From Cyanidium caldarium (Eukaryota; Rhodophyta; Bangiophyceae; Cyanidiales; Cyanidiaceae), in contig JANCYW010000003.1 in assembly GCA_026184775.1 (NCBI GenBank), forward strand, positions 1 through 64,000: a DNA stretch of 64,000 nucleotides, written 5' to 3'. Below are positions 1 through 9,717 of this stretch, piece by piece. The translations under genes were made by a program, and so were the position numbers. How positions within the stretch are numbered: the stretch's first letter is position 1; every line of letters starts with the position of its first letter. The notes below the pieces were generated by a model, which saw only the letters and a program-made list of their open reading frames with translations, searched no databases and had not been told where the DNA came from.

Positions 1-152
1 CCATTCCCCCCATTCCCCCCCATTCCCCCCCATTCCCCCCCATTCCCCCCCATTCCCCCCCATTCCCCCCCATTCCCCCCCATTCCCCCCCATTCCCCCC
101 CATTCCCCCCCATTCCCCCCCATTCCCCCCCATTCCCCCCCCATTCCCCCCC
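1..152. repeat. Telomeric repeat array (chromosome left end)
   Basis: About fifteen head-to-tail copies of CATTCCCCCC, nearly all exactly 10 bp; the first is 9 bp and the last ones drift by a base. The complementary, 3'-ending G strand reads AATGGGGGGG. A C-rich strand at the 5' end is the orientation expected for a left chromosome end. The known C. merolae telomere repeat is AATGGGGGG, so this is a one-G-longer relative. No other telomere-like block is seen in the window. Confidence 0.93.
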
Positions 153-157
153 TCATT

Positions 158-306
158 CACACCCGGTCGCCCGATCTCACCCAACTCACACCCGGTCGCC
201 CGATCCCACCCAACTCACACCCCTTCGCCCGATCCCACCCAACTCACACCCGGTCGCCCATCTCACCCAACTCACACCCGGTCGCCCGATCTCACCCAAC
301 TCACAC
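158..306. repeat. Five-copy 29-bp subtelomeric tandem repeat
   Basis: The motif ACCCGGTCGCCC recurs at 161, 190, 219 (one variant, ACCCCTTCGCCC), 248 and 276, so the period is 29 bp with the last unit 28 bp. The rest of each unit is C/A-rich (CACCCAACTCAC). It directly abuts the telomere and looks like a telomere-associated repeat. Confidence 0.9.
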
Positions 307-2110
307 GCGACACCACTCCCAATCCGCCCCAAACGCTCTCCCGTGCGCACGATCGCGCGCGCACACGTCGATCCCCAATAAAAAACAAATAACGAAACAC
401 ATTCCCGACATGCGCCGCCCCACTCCCCATGCCCGTTCCCCACCGCTCCAACAAGCCACACACGCGCCACTCCCGGGCAGGGCACGGCGCCGATCGGCCA
501 TACACATCCACAAAAAACGCAATTGCGGCGTGCCATGCCACATCCATTCCATTCAGGTCACGCCACTCCCATACACACACACACTCTCACACATACACCT
601 TCCACACGCTTCATCATCGTCACCGTTCCGGGACTCGTTACATACACCCACCAACAGCAACAACACTACCCACATAGACACCGTAACCGCCGCCGCGCTG
701 CCCACCACCACCATCGCTCTCTCTCACTACCACCGACGCTTTCCCACCAGGTGGCGCCCACACCGCATCCACCACTCCGCGCCATCGCCGCGATCGCCGC
801 CTCTTGTCTACTGTTCTCGATCGACACAATCAACGCGCACCCTCTCGCGTTGCCGCTACCGATCGGCGCGCACACACACACAAGGCGACTCCGCTCCCAC
901 AACCGTCACCGATCTGTGCGCATCCACACAAAAGGCGACTCCATTCCATACGATTCCATACACTCGGCACTCCCCTCGTCTACAACCAGCCGCAACAACA
1001 CCGACACCTCTCGCACCCGCCAACACTCCAAAACGCTTTTCCCACCTCCCGCCACCGTCCCACCGTCCCACCGTCCGGCGCACACACACACACGCCAACG
1101 ATCCACCCCAGTAACACCCACTCAGGCAACACACGCTCATCCCACTCACACACGCATCCACCCACCACAACCAGCCACTCACTCCCAAACGCATACACTC
1201 ACAGCCGCCCTCCAACATCACTTCACCAACACTCCCACATCCACCAACACCAACACCTCCATTCATCTCACTCCAACCCACCACCAACCCTCAACAATCA
1301 TTCACCTACATCTCCACATCCATCAACACACCATCCCACACACACCCATACTCACCCATCTCACTTCACCTGCCCCGCTCCTTCGCCTGTAGCCAATCAC
1401 CACCATCACAACACTCTCACACACACACACGCCTCCCGACGCTGCGCAGCGCCCATCCCACACGCTCACCCCATCAATCGTTCATTCCTTCATTCCTTCC
1501 ATCGATCCAGAGCTCTCAGCGTTCTTTTACACTCCCAGACGCACGCGCAGCCACCGCTCCCCGCTTCCGCTTCCAACCACCCCAACACACTCCCAACACT
1601 CCCAACACCCACCAACCAACTCTCCCGCACGCCCATGACCCCTCTCCCACCACCACCGATCGTCAACCCATCAGGCGCTCACCCGCCAACACTCCCCCAG
1701 CTCCCAGCTCCCAACCGACCCGCTGGCCGTTCCCGCCCCAAACCGACCCCAACACCCAACACACACTCATGAACACTCCAAACACTCCCAACACTCCCAA
1801 CACCCACCAACCAACGCTCCCGCACGCCCATGACCCCTCTCCCACCACCACCACCGCCCATCGTCGTCGGTCAGCCCAAGCCCTCATACGCCAGCGCCGC
1901 GCCAACGCCCACCGCCCACCGCGTGCCCACTGCACGCCCTTACGCCAGCACGTAACACACTCGAAACACAACACCACCTCCCCCACTCACCCAAACACTC
2001 CATACGTATACTCACGCGCACACACACACACACGCTCTCTCACTCGACACCACTGCCCCCCACGCACTGCCCAATGGCGCCGCACGACACTCTTACCATT
2101 CCCCGCCCGC
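307..2110. other. G-depleted, C/A-rich subtelomeric tract without genes
   Basis: The + strand is dominated by C, A and T with very little G. Between 1201 and 1380 only about four G are present in 180 bases. Short CA runs and ACTCC/CCAAC microrepeats are scattered throughout. Long open frames occur on both strands, but they encode only H/T/P/S- or W/G/V-rich low-complexity peptides with no domain, so I do not call genes. Confidence 0.8.
1591..1852. repeat. 67-bp direct duplication, 195 bp apart
   Basis: Positions 1591-1657 and 1786-1852 are nearly identical. Both run from TCCCAACACTCCCAACACCC through CGCACGCCCATGACCCCTCT to a CCACC run. The spacer holds more ACACTCC microrepeats. This looks like a local duplication in the subtelomere. 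Confidence 0.75.
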
Positions 2111-2116
2111 GCACGA

Positions 2117-2119
2117 TCG

Positions 2120-2165
<46 letters not shown>

Positions 2166-2202
2166 CCTTCAATCACTAATCCGTAATCGGCGATTTTCCT
2201 CG

Positions 2203-2241
<39 letters not shown>

Positions 2242-2692
2242 CCTTCAATCAGTAATCCAAAATCGGCGATTGTCTTCGATCGGCAATCGGCAATCGCCTT
2301 CAATCACTATTCCGTAATCGGCGATTGTCTTCGATCGGCAATCAGTGATCGGCAATCGGCAATCGCCTTCAATCAGTAATCCGTAATCGGCGATTTTCCT
2401 CGATCGGCAATCGGCAATCAGTGATCGGCAATCGCCTTCAATCAGTAATCCGTAATCGGCGATTGTCTTCGATCGGCAATCAGTGATCGGCAATCGGCAA
2501 TCGCCTTCAATCAGTAATCCGTAATCGGCGATTTTCCTCGATCGGCAATCAGTGATCGGCAATCGGCAATCGCCTTCAATCACTAATCCGTAATCGGCGA
2601 TTTTCCTCGATCGGCAATCGGCAATCGCCTTCAATCACTAATCCGTAATCGGCGATTTTCCTCGATCGGCGATCGGCAATCGCCTTCAATCG
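2117..2692. repeat. Subtelomeric satellite: 55-bp unit with variable 7-bp inserts
   Basis: The core CGCCTTCAATC occurs at 2164, 2240, 2295, 2364, 2433, 2502, 2571, 2626 and 2681. The intervals are 76, 55, 69, 69, 69, 69, 55 and 55 bp, that is 55 plus 0, 2 or 3 copies of a 7-bp GGCAATC element. Unit variants differ at single positions (CACTAATCC or CAGTAATCC; GATTTTCCT or GATTGTCTT). The array is nested: a 7-mer repeat within a larger repeat. No coding capacity is supported. Confidence 0.92.
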
Positions 2693-4743
2693 GCGTTGCC
2701 CTCTCTCAACCATCAACCATCCCACAGCGCGAAAACCCGAAATCCGCCATCCCGCATCCCTAACACCATCCGGCCACGTAACCGCCCGCCCCAACACACA
2801 CACACACACCCAATGCGCAATACCACAATGATCCATTCGTCGCCCAATACTGCACCTCATACGCCACATGCCTCTCTCAACCCCAACACTCCCATCACTA
2901 CCTCGCACATACACCAGCTCCATTCTTCACCCACCATCACCAACATCTCAGTGACCAGTACTGCTAGTGACGCCGGCATCGCATCCACCATGACACAATG
3001 CGCCGGCCAAGCGTACAGGCACCCCGACAATACTCTGGCGCGCCGGCGGCGCGCCATCTCCTCGTCGACAGCGTCAGGTGTGTTTGTCGACAACGCGCCT
3101 GCCGTTGAATGACTAGAACCGCCACCAGCTGTGGACATTCGCGGAGGTGAGACAGTGCATGCGCCACCGGCAACGCCTGCACTGCTCCATGCACTGCTCT
3201 GCTTCGGGGCCAGCTGCGCGGCGACAACGGATGTCTCCGACCGCCACCCGGTGCGCCCGGTGTCCCTGAGAGGGCGCACCCGAAGATCGACGATCATAGT
3301 GATGACAACGATACGGACGGTGCTGATGACGGTGATGACCACAACCACCACCTCGCACACACGAACACACACACATCACGCATCACCCCCAACTCCCTTC
3401 CTCTCACCACAGTCGTCGGGTGGATGTGGGCGCTGCCCCCCAGTCCTGGAGCAGCCACCTCTCCGTGACACGGCGCGGTGTGCCTATGTGCGTGCCCGGT
3501 GGGTGCTCCCCACCGCTCATCAGAGATCGCTCTGGGTGCCGATAGGCGAGAGCGTGTGTGCGCGCCCATACACACATACACACCCCCTCAGCCGTTGGCC
3601 TCGGTCTCCACGACCATGTGCAATACCCTGGCACCGTGCTGGCGCTGATGTGGGCATTGACTGGGCTCGCCGTGCAATGCGCCTCGTTGGTGGTTGTCAA
3701 TGCCATTCGATTGCGGGAGTCGTTCTCGATCAGTGCGGGAGACGGGCGGCTGTGAGGGGCGTGGTCGCGGTCACCTGGGCGGCGTAGGCTCCAGTGGGGA
3801 CGGCGACGGTGCAGCGTCAAGCGCGCGGTCACCGTGACCGGTGGACACTCGATGCAGTGCGCCCGGGGTGCCCACAATCAACCCGCTCACCGACACGAAC
3901 CGCCATTCTGGCAGGCGACATGGCTGGTGTCCGGCGATGAGCGCGCCTCCTCCACCACCACCACCCCAACACCGGCATCATCGCCGGGCCCATTGCAGAG
4001 GGGATGTGGGCGCCACTGCCCGGAGTCACCAGTGCACCGGGCACCAGGAGACAGGTCTTCCACCGGGCCTGCTGGGGTGTGCCGGGAGGGTGGTGTGTGT
4101 GTGTGCGGAGGCGCCGCTGCTGGCCCAGTCGATGTGGCCACCACTGCCTGTTCGCGGCACCACACACCGCGCCGACGGCCACACCCTCACACGCATACCG
4201 CTGGACAGTGCCGCGACCACCATCGATCGGTGCACCCGATGTGGCGATGGGTGCCGGGTCAGTGTCCGATCGGGTGGTCGGATGCTCCACCGCGAGGTGA
4301 GTGCCGCGCTCCACCGGATGCCGGTGGCGTTGACCACTCGGCATGGCCGGACACTCTGGGTCTGCTGGGATCCGCATCGACGCTCCCAGTGACCGTCGGT
4401 ACCCACCCGATGCCGCACACGTTTACATTGAATATCGCATGGAGCCGAACACTCGATGGTCATCCTCATCATCACCGGGTGCCACCAGCGCCCGAACAGA
4501 CGACCATTTGACAATCAGGTCTTCCGGGCAGCCCGGCAAAGAGTGTGGGCGGACGGAGCGCTTGTGGTTCTCAAAGTGGCGCCGAACACGTAGCGCTCCT
4601 CGACCGTGACTTGTCCCCCCGTTTGACACCATAATCGAGTTCCCAGGCCGCGCGCCCTCGTCGAATTTTCAAAATTCCTCTGCACACGCCCCCCGTTCCG
4701 GTCGTTCTGCCGCCTCGCCTCCCCTGTCTCCTCCGATCGCCCC
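2693..4743. other. Subtelomeric DNA with no supportable gene
   Basis: This 2 kb is richer in G than the preceding tract and carries several open frames of up to about 225 codons. Their translations are compositionally biased, mutually overlapping and match no domain I recognise. CA/GT runs lie near 2797, 3350 and 4090. Loosely related GATGTGGGC-containing stretches recur near 3424, 3647 and 4005, which may be remnants of an old repeat. A short inverted repeat (GGTCAC-C-GTGACC) lies near 3830. Confidence 0.5.
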
Positions 4744-5517
4744 ATGGAGTCCTCTTCCGGATTTCGCTTCCGGCGCAAGCCATCCACCACCACTTCCCCC
4801 ACTCACCATCCCCTCTGCGCCTCCATTCCCGCCGACCTCCCGCAGGAAATCCGCCTGCAGCGGCTGTGCGAGCGGGTGCTTTCCGCGCGCTACGAGCACC
4901 TCAAGCGCCAGCTGGTGACCGGCGACGCCGGCACCACCGAGTGGTCGCTTGCCGCTCCCACCGAATCGCGCCACGTGTTGGGGGTTGTGCAGGAGGCGTT
5001 TAAGGAGTTTCTGCGCGCGTTGGAGCACGCGCTCACAGGCGGCGGCGCGGGCACCTTTGACGCCATCAACCAAACCGTGCAGCGGGGCAGCCGGCCCAAC
5101 GAGCGGAATGCCCAGCGCCGCGCCGCGTGCGCCGCCTTGGCGGAGCTGGAGCGGCGCTACCGTGCGGAGTTGGACAGCTGGGACGACGCCCAGCAGCTGG
5201 TCACCGAATCCGCGGTTTTGGACGAGTCGGTGAACGATTGGGATGGCGACGCCAGCTCTGCATTGCCGGCTTACGACGCGCGCGAGGCAGAGGCCCAGCG
5301 GCGGCACGTTTTAGAGACATTGCTGTTGCAAGTCGACCAGCTCGAGCACTGCCTCCGGCGGCTGCACGCCCACTACACCGAAGCGGACGCGTTTTGCGTG
5401 GAGGCCGCCAAGCGCCTCAACGCAGTGGCCTTCGATGGTTTCCTGGACGTGGGCAATACGCGACTGCTGTTGCAAGACGCCGCCACCGCCGTTGGCAGCC
5501 TCCCGTTCCCGGCCTAG
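4744..5517 (+). CDS. DSN1: Dsn1/Mis13-like kinetochore protein (MIS12 complex)
   Basis: This 257-residue protein is probably the Dsn1 subunit of the MIS12 complex, which links centromeric chromatin to the outer kinetochore. A basic, disordered N-terminus (about 1-30) is followed by a helical segment beginning IPADLPQEIRLQRLCERVL. That resembles the conserved Dsn1 motif in which a proline-rich turn leads into an IR-x(2)-L helix. The C-terminal half is long amphipathic helix (about 130-240), including LERRYRAELDSWDD and ADAFCVEAAKRLNAV, similar in pattern to human DSN1. The ATG at 4744 is the first in the frame. It is the most telomere-proximal gene I accept. Its stop codon overlaps that of the converging DP gene. 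Alternative: another coiled-coil kinetochore or vesicle-tether protein. The assignment rests on pattern similarity only. Confidence 0.55.
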   Translation: MESSSGFRFRRKPSTTTSPTHHPLCASIPADLPQEIRLQRLCERVLSARYEHLKRQLVTGDAGTTEWSLAAPTESRHVLGVVQEAFKEFLRALEHALTGGGAGTFDAINQTVQRGSRPNERNAQRRAACAALAELERRYRAELDSWDDAQQLVTESAVLDESVNDWDGDASSALPAYDAREAEAQRRHVLETLLLQVDQLEHCLRRLHAHYTEADAFCVEAAKRLNAVAFDGFLDVGNTRLLLQDAATAVGSLPFPA

Positions 5518-6359
5518 CTGGCCGACGACCGGTCCGACTCGCCGTCCGCCTCGGTGGATAGCGGCAAATGATGCGCCAGCGCATCGTCAGCAGCGGCATC
5601 CAGCTCGTCGCTGCCGCTGCCGTCGGTATCGTTCGGCAGTGGGCGCGTCGGCGCTCTCCGCGGCACTGTCGCCACCAGCCCTAGGCGCCGCAGCACGTGC
5701 TGGTCGTCGAACACCTCGAACGGCTTGCTGAAACGGAACGTGCACGAGTGGCGATCGCGCTCGTCGGTCTCCACGTCGATCTGTGCATCCGCATCGGTGG
5801 CCACCAGAATAAACGGCAAATGCAGCGCCTGCATCGTGGGCGAGGCGTCGCTACCGCCGCGGCGACCACGTTCCCGCACCGCAGGCTCCCGCTTGTTGCG
5901 CTCCAACAACGCCCGCAACGCATCCTGCTGCAGCTTGATGTCCTCGAGCATCTCCAACTTCTGTCGCTGTTGCTCCGAGCGCTGTCTCAGTTGCGCTCGC
6001 AGCCGTTCCATCTCACGCTGGCTGGGGCGTGGCAGACCCTGCCACAAAATCCGCCGCCGCTCCTTGCGTATCACCCCTATGGCACACAAAACATTCAGCG
6101 CGTCATACACCCGGCGCCGTATGTTTTTGTCGTCAGAAGAGCGGTCCCGCTCCCCGCCCGCCTGCGCATCCAGCAGCTCCTGCACCAACTCGGTGGCCAC
6201 GCCCTCGTAGTCGGTCTCGCCCTTCTGCTCCACCTTTTCACACACTCGCACCGCAAACTGCCGCAATCCTTTCTCCTCGCGCTGTGCCACAACAGCACGC
6301 CGTCCCCGCGACTGCCTCATCGGCGAAGATCTGCCCGGTCCTACGCCCGCCGCCTCCAT
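5514..6359 (-). CDS. DP: DP transcription factor (E2F dimerisation partner)
   Basis: A 281-residue protein with a DP-type winged-helix DNA-binding domain (about 20-110). It contains GLRQFAVRVCEKVEQK, then DYEGVATELVQEL, then the diagnostic NIRRRVYDALNVL segment, which carries the RRVYD DNA-contact motif shared by E2F and DP. A coiled-coil dimerisation helix (RPSQREMERLRAQL onward) and a DP marked-box-like domain (LPFILVATDADAQIDVETDE) follow. The C-terminus is acidic and disordered. DP binds E2F to drive G1/S genes. I chose the ATG at 6359; an earlier ATG at 6500 would reach into the sirtuin promoter. The stop (5514-5516) overlaps the stop of the Dsn1-like gene in a shared CTAG. Divergent from the sirtuin, 183 bp away. 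Confidence 0.9.
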   Translation of the reverse strand: MEAAGVGPGRSSPMRQSRGRRAVVAQREEKGLRQFAVRVCEKVEQKGETDYEGVATELVQELLDAQAGGERDRSSDDKNIRRRVYDALNVLCAIGVIRKERRRILWQGLPRPSQREMERLRAQLRQRSEQQRQKLEMLEDIKLQQDALRALLERNKREPAVRERGRRGGSDASPTMQALHLPFILVATDADAQIDVETDERDRHSCTFRFSKPFEVFDDQHVLRRLGLVATVPRRAPTRPLPNDTDGSGSDELDAAADDALAHHLPLSTEADGESDRSSAS

Positions 6360-6542
6360 GCAACCGCCCCGAGCTGTTGCGCACGCCCCGAAAGAGGCGG
6401 CCCCCTTGCGGCCGTCACGGGACGCAAGCGCGACTTGCGCGATTTGCCGCCATTTCGGTGTGTCACGGCGCTGCGGAGGACGAGACGACCGCACGACCAC
6501 TCGACGGCAACGCGCGCGCGCGCGCGCTCTCTCTCCGTCGTG

Positions 6543-7784
6543 ATGAGTGCCACACCGCCTTCTCCACCTTCAGCTCTGTCTTCGGCATCGTCCAGCTCAC
6601 TGTCAGAGGCGGAGCTGTACGCCGAGTCGCTCCATTTTCTGGAGGAGCACGAGCGGGCGCTGGGCATGGACGCTCGCTCGATCCTGGAGCAGCGCTTCGG
6701 GCTGCGGTTGCCGCCCGACGTGCCCAACGACAAGGCGCTGCTGGCGGGGGTGCTGGTAGAGCTGATGCGCGTGCGTCAGGTACGGTCCAAGCTGGGAGAG
6801 GTGAACACGCTGGAGGACGTGGTCCGCCTCATCGAGGGCAGCAGCCGCGTATTGGTATTGTGCGGCGCCGGGATGTCCACGGCGGTGGGCATACCCGACT
6901 TTCGCAGCAAGGGCGGCATCTACGAGCGCATCCGCCAGCGATATCCATTCCTGGACGATCCGCAGCTGCTGTTTGATATTCACCAGTTTCGGCTGGACCC
7001 GCGGCCGTTCTTCGAGCTGGCCCTCGAACTGCTGCCGGCGACCGACGACGCGTTGCGCCCGTCGGTCAGCCACTGCTTTGTAGCCGAGTTGGAGCGACGC
7101 GGTAAGCTGCTGCGCTGCTACACGCAGAACATCGACGGGCTGGAGCGGCGCGCCGGAGTGCAGCGGGTGGTGTTCTGCCACGGCAACTTCGACACGGTGA
7201 CCTGTGTGCGGTGCGGCTGGCACGGCGCCCTCAGCGACGCGGTCCGCGAGTGCATTCGTGCCGGCCAAGTGCCCTGCTGTGAGCGGTGTCGCCGGCTGCA
7301 GGCGGACGACGAAGACGCGGACGTTGAGGAGGTGGAGCCGGTGCTCAAGCCGGACATCGTCTTTTTCGGCGAATCGCTCTCCGACGCCTTCTTCGGCCAG
7401 ATCCACGACGATCTGGAGGCGACCGACCTGCTGCTGGTGCTTGGCACCTCGTTGCAGGTGGCCCCGGTGGCCAAAATCCCCACCAGCATACGACCGGGGG
7501 TGCCGCAGATTCTGATCAACCGCGAACTGGTGGCGCGCGCCCGCGTCGAGTTTGACGTGGAGCTGCTCGGCGACTGCGATGTGGTGGTCGCCGAGCTCGC
7601 GCGACGGTTGCAATGGGAAATGGCCTCGATGACGCCCGCGTCCGCCTACACCTTCCACCCGCCCCATCGATACCTCTTTCCGGGCGCCATCCCGCCTGCA
7701 AACGAGGAGGAGGAGGAGGAGCTACCGGTAATTGACGCGACATTACCCGCGTCGACATCGCTGCCTCAACCCGAGCACCAATAG
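6543..7784 (+). CDS. SIR2: SIRT1/Sir2-like NAD-dependent protein deacetylase
   Basis: A 413-residue class I sirtuin that removes acetyl groups from lysines using NAD+, probably in the nucleus. The catalytic core starts near residue 95. It has the Rossmann/NAD motif GAGMSTAVGIPDFRS (from about 108), TQNIDGLER, the catalytic His in CHGN (about residue 213), zinc-binding pairs CVRC and CERC, and GTSLQVAP. A helical N-terminal extension and the C-terminal VPQILINRE...FDVELLGDCDVVV segment closely follow SIRT1/Hst1 proteins rather than mitochondrial sirtuins. An acidic run (EEEEEE) lies near the C-terminus. The ATG at 6543 gives a Ser/Pro-rich leader; the frame is open further upstream, but that part overlaps DP on the other strand. 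The gene lies only 6.5 kb from the telomere. Confidence 0.95.
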   Translation: MSATPPSPPSALSSASSSSLSEAELYAESLHFLEEHERALGMDARSILEQRFGLRLPPDVPNDKALLAGVLVELMRVRQVRSKLGEVNTLEDVVRLIEGSSRVLVLCGAGMSTAVGIPDFRSKGGIYERIRQRYPFLDDPQLLFDIHQFRLDPRPFFELALELLPATDDALRPSVSHCFVAELERRGKLLRCYTQNIDGLERRAGVQRVVFCHGNFDTVTCVRCGWHGALSDAVRECIRAGQVPCCERCRRLQADDEDADVEEVEPVLKPDIVFFGESLSDAFFGQIHDDLEATDLLLVLGTSLQVAPVAKIPTSIRPGVPQILINRELVARARVEFDVELLGDCDVVVAELARRLQWEMASMTPASAYTFHPPHRYLFPGAIPPANEEEEEELPVIDATLPASTSLPQPEHQ

Positions 7785-7903
7785 GCGTGTGTCGAGTGCC
7801 TCTGTGAGAGAGGTGTCTCCGTTTGGAATTTCCCATCGAGCGCTGCCTCGTTCGCATGGCGCCTCTCTCTTTCTCTGTCTGTCTCTCTCGGATTCTCGTC
7901 CCC

Positions 7904-9451
7904 ATGACCGACGGGTCGCCTCACGATCGTGTCACCGCTGCAGTCGACAAGGCAGTGGAGGAGGAGTGGGGTGCGTCCGATGCGCACCACTCCTCCTCCT
8001 CCTCCTCCTCTGACGACGACGATGACGCTGGCGCGCCGCTGGGCAGGGTGGCATTGTTCGGCGCCGAGACCGCTGCCGACAGCACCTCACCGTCGTTTCC
8101 GGTGCCGGACCACCGCACTCCCTTTACCGAAGAGGAGCAGGCGGCACGGTGTCGAGCGCTGGGTCTGAAACCGCTGCCCGAGTACCGCGTGGAGGAGATC
8201 CGGCAGACCACGCGCGACGTGCTGCGAGTGCTGGCCATGCTGTACGACGTGCCGCGGGGGCGGACGCGCGTTGAGCTGGAGCTCTCCATCGTGAAGCGAC
8301 TGGCCGAGTACCACCCGAACAACCCGGAGTATGACGTGAGCAACTACGAGGCCACGGAGCGCGTGCGTCCGTCGGCGGCGACGCCGGCTGCACCGCGATC
8401 GCTGGTGGGCGATCGACTGGAGCCGCGCGGGCGCGGTCTGCGCACTGGCGCTGACGGTTTCGCCTCGAGCGAAATACACTGGTTTGGCGAGGCCGGCCGC
8501 GTACCGCTTCTGCCGGCGACCGGGTACGGCATCAGTCAGTGGGCGGACACCGCGGCGGCGCGGGAGGCGCTGGCGGCCACGGCGACGGCGGCCGCCGAGC
8601 CCGACTCGCTGCGCGGCGGTCTGTTCCACTTTGCCGAAGAGGAGGGCGATGTGATGCTGGGCATGACGCCGCAGGTGCGGGCGGCGTACCGCTGGTGTGC
8701 GCGCTGTGGCACCCACGTGTCGACTCGCTTCCACAACTGGTACCTGCATATCCTCAAGTGCGATCCATACTACTACCAGAATGAGCTGGCGGCCTTTTAC
8801 GGCAACAAAATGGCCGGCGCGGCGCCGGTGCTGCCGCCTTACGGGTACGCGGCCGGTAAGTATACCAGCGTGGAGCAAGAACAGCATGCGCTGGCGTCGC
8901 GTGCCAAGTACACCGCCGCGCTGCACGGCTTGGGGCCGGAGCGCGTGCGCGTGGTGAGCAATGCGTGGCGCTACTGGGAGAGCGAGCAGCAGCGGCAACC
9001 AGAGACGCTGCAGGCGCAGGTGGAAGCGCTGGCACGTCTTTATCGGCATCGCCAGTGGGTGCGGATGCTGATGGAGGCGGACGAGGCGCCGTTCCGGACG
9101 GCGCTGCGAGAGATATCCACTGCAGGGGAGGATGGCGCGCGACCGGATCGCCTGCGGTCACGCGCGGCCGACGGCGATGGTGGTGCGCGACCGGCATCAC
9201 CCAAACGACCGCACATCGAGGCGTCCGAGGGGCGACGGGAAGCGCGCGAAAAAAAGTACATGAGCGCACTGCATCAGTTGGGACTGGCGCGGTCGACGGA
9301 GGAGATTGCCCAGGTGCAGCGCGAGTTCGAGACGGCGTTTGCCACGCGCTTCGCGCCGCGACCGCCGGCAGTGCGACGCGTGGACCACCCGCCACCACTG
9401 CCACCTACTCTGGAGCAGCAGACGCTGCTGTCGCTGCAGCCACGGGAGTAA
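7904..9451 (+). CDS. Conserved-looking protein of unknown function with a possible zinc site
   Basis: I do not recognise this 515-residue protein. A Ser/Asp-rich acidic N-terminus (about 1-45) leads into a helical segment (DVLRVLAMLYDVPRGRTRVELELSIVKRLAEYHP) that looks like a small SAP- or DEK-type helical module. A central block (about 255-290) contains CARCGTHVSTRFHNWYLHIL followed by Lys-Cys, a possible Cys2-His-Cys zinc site. It is followed by an aromatic stretch (DPYYYQNELAAFYG). The rest is long charged helices ending in a Pro-rich tail. Codon composition matches neighbours and the frame is clean, so it is probably a real gene. The ATG at 7904 follows a pyrimidine-rich leader; the frame is open to an earlier Met at 7823. 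Confidence 0.7.
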   Translation: MTDGSPHDRVTAAVDKAVEEEWGASDAHHSSSSSSSDDDDDAGAPLGRVALFGAETAADSTSPSFPVPDHRTPFTEEEQAARCRALGLKPLPEYRVEEIRQTTRDVLRVLAMLYDVPRGRTRVELELSIVKRLAEYHPNNPEYDVSNYEATERVRPSAATPAAPRSLVGDRLEPRGRGLRTGADGFASSEIHWFGEAGRVPLLPATGYGISQWADTAAAREALAATATAAAEPDSLRGGLFHFAEEEGDVMLGMTPQVRAAYRWCARCGTHVSTRFHNWYLHILKCDPYYYQNELAAFYGNKMAGAAPVLPPYGYAAGKYTSVEQEQHALASRAKYTAALHGLGPERVRVVSNAWRYWESEQQRQPETLQAQVEALARLYRHRQWVRMLMEADEAPFRTALREISTAGEDGARPDRLRSRAADGDGGARPASPKRPHIEASEGRREAREKKYMSALHQLGLARSTEEIAQVQREFETAFATRFAPRPPAVRRVDHPPPLPPTLEQQTLLSLQPRE

Positions 9452-9717
9452 AGTGCGGACTCGATGCGCGCGGAAAGGTTCTGGGCTGCTCCGTCACGCG
9501 ACCTGATCGTGTGACAGTTCCGCGTTTCGCGGTTCCCGCACCGCGCGCGGCTCCTCGGGCACCGCGTCGCTTTCGGTGCTGCACACGGGAGGCCACGGTG
9601 TCGCCCTCCGTGACCACGCCCACTCGTCCTGACACTGCGCTCTCTGCCGTGACCCATGTGGTGCGCTCTCCACCCACACGATACCGCTGAGCCGCGTCTC
9701 CTCCCCTCCAACTCGCT

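Noticed and set aside
158-306. CRISPR-like array of five 29-bp units
   Set aside because: Units are directly contiguous with no unique spacers and lie next to a telomere; they are a tandem repeat.
410-1772. Plus-strand frames of 230-320 codons in the subtelomere
   Set aside because: His/Thr/Pro/Ser low complexity produced by the C/A-rich composition. Three frames are open at once and no domain is visible.
3131-4511. Frames of about 160-225 codons on both strands
   Set aside because: Mutually overlapping, Cys/His/Thr/Arg-biased translations that follow CA/GT runs; no family resemblance.
5697-6542. N-terminal 282-residue extension of the sirtuin
   Set aside because: It lies antisense to the DP coding region and is a shadow frame; SIRT1-like sequence starts at 6543.
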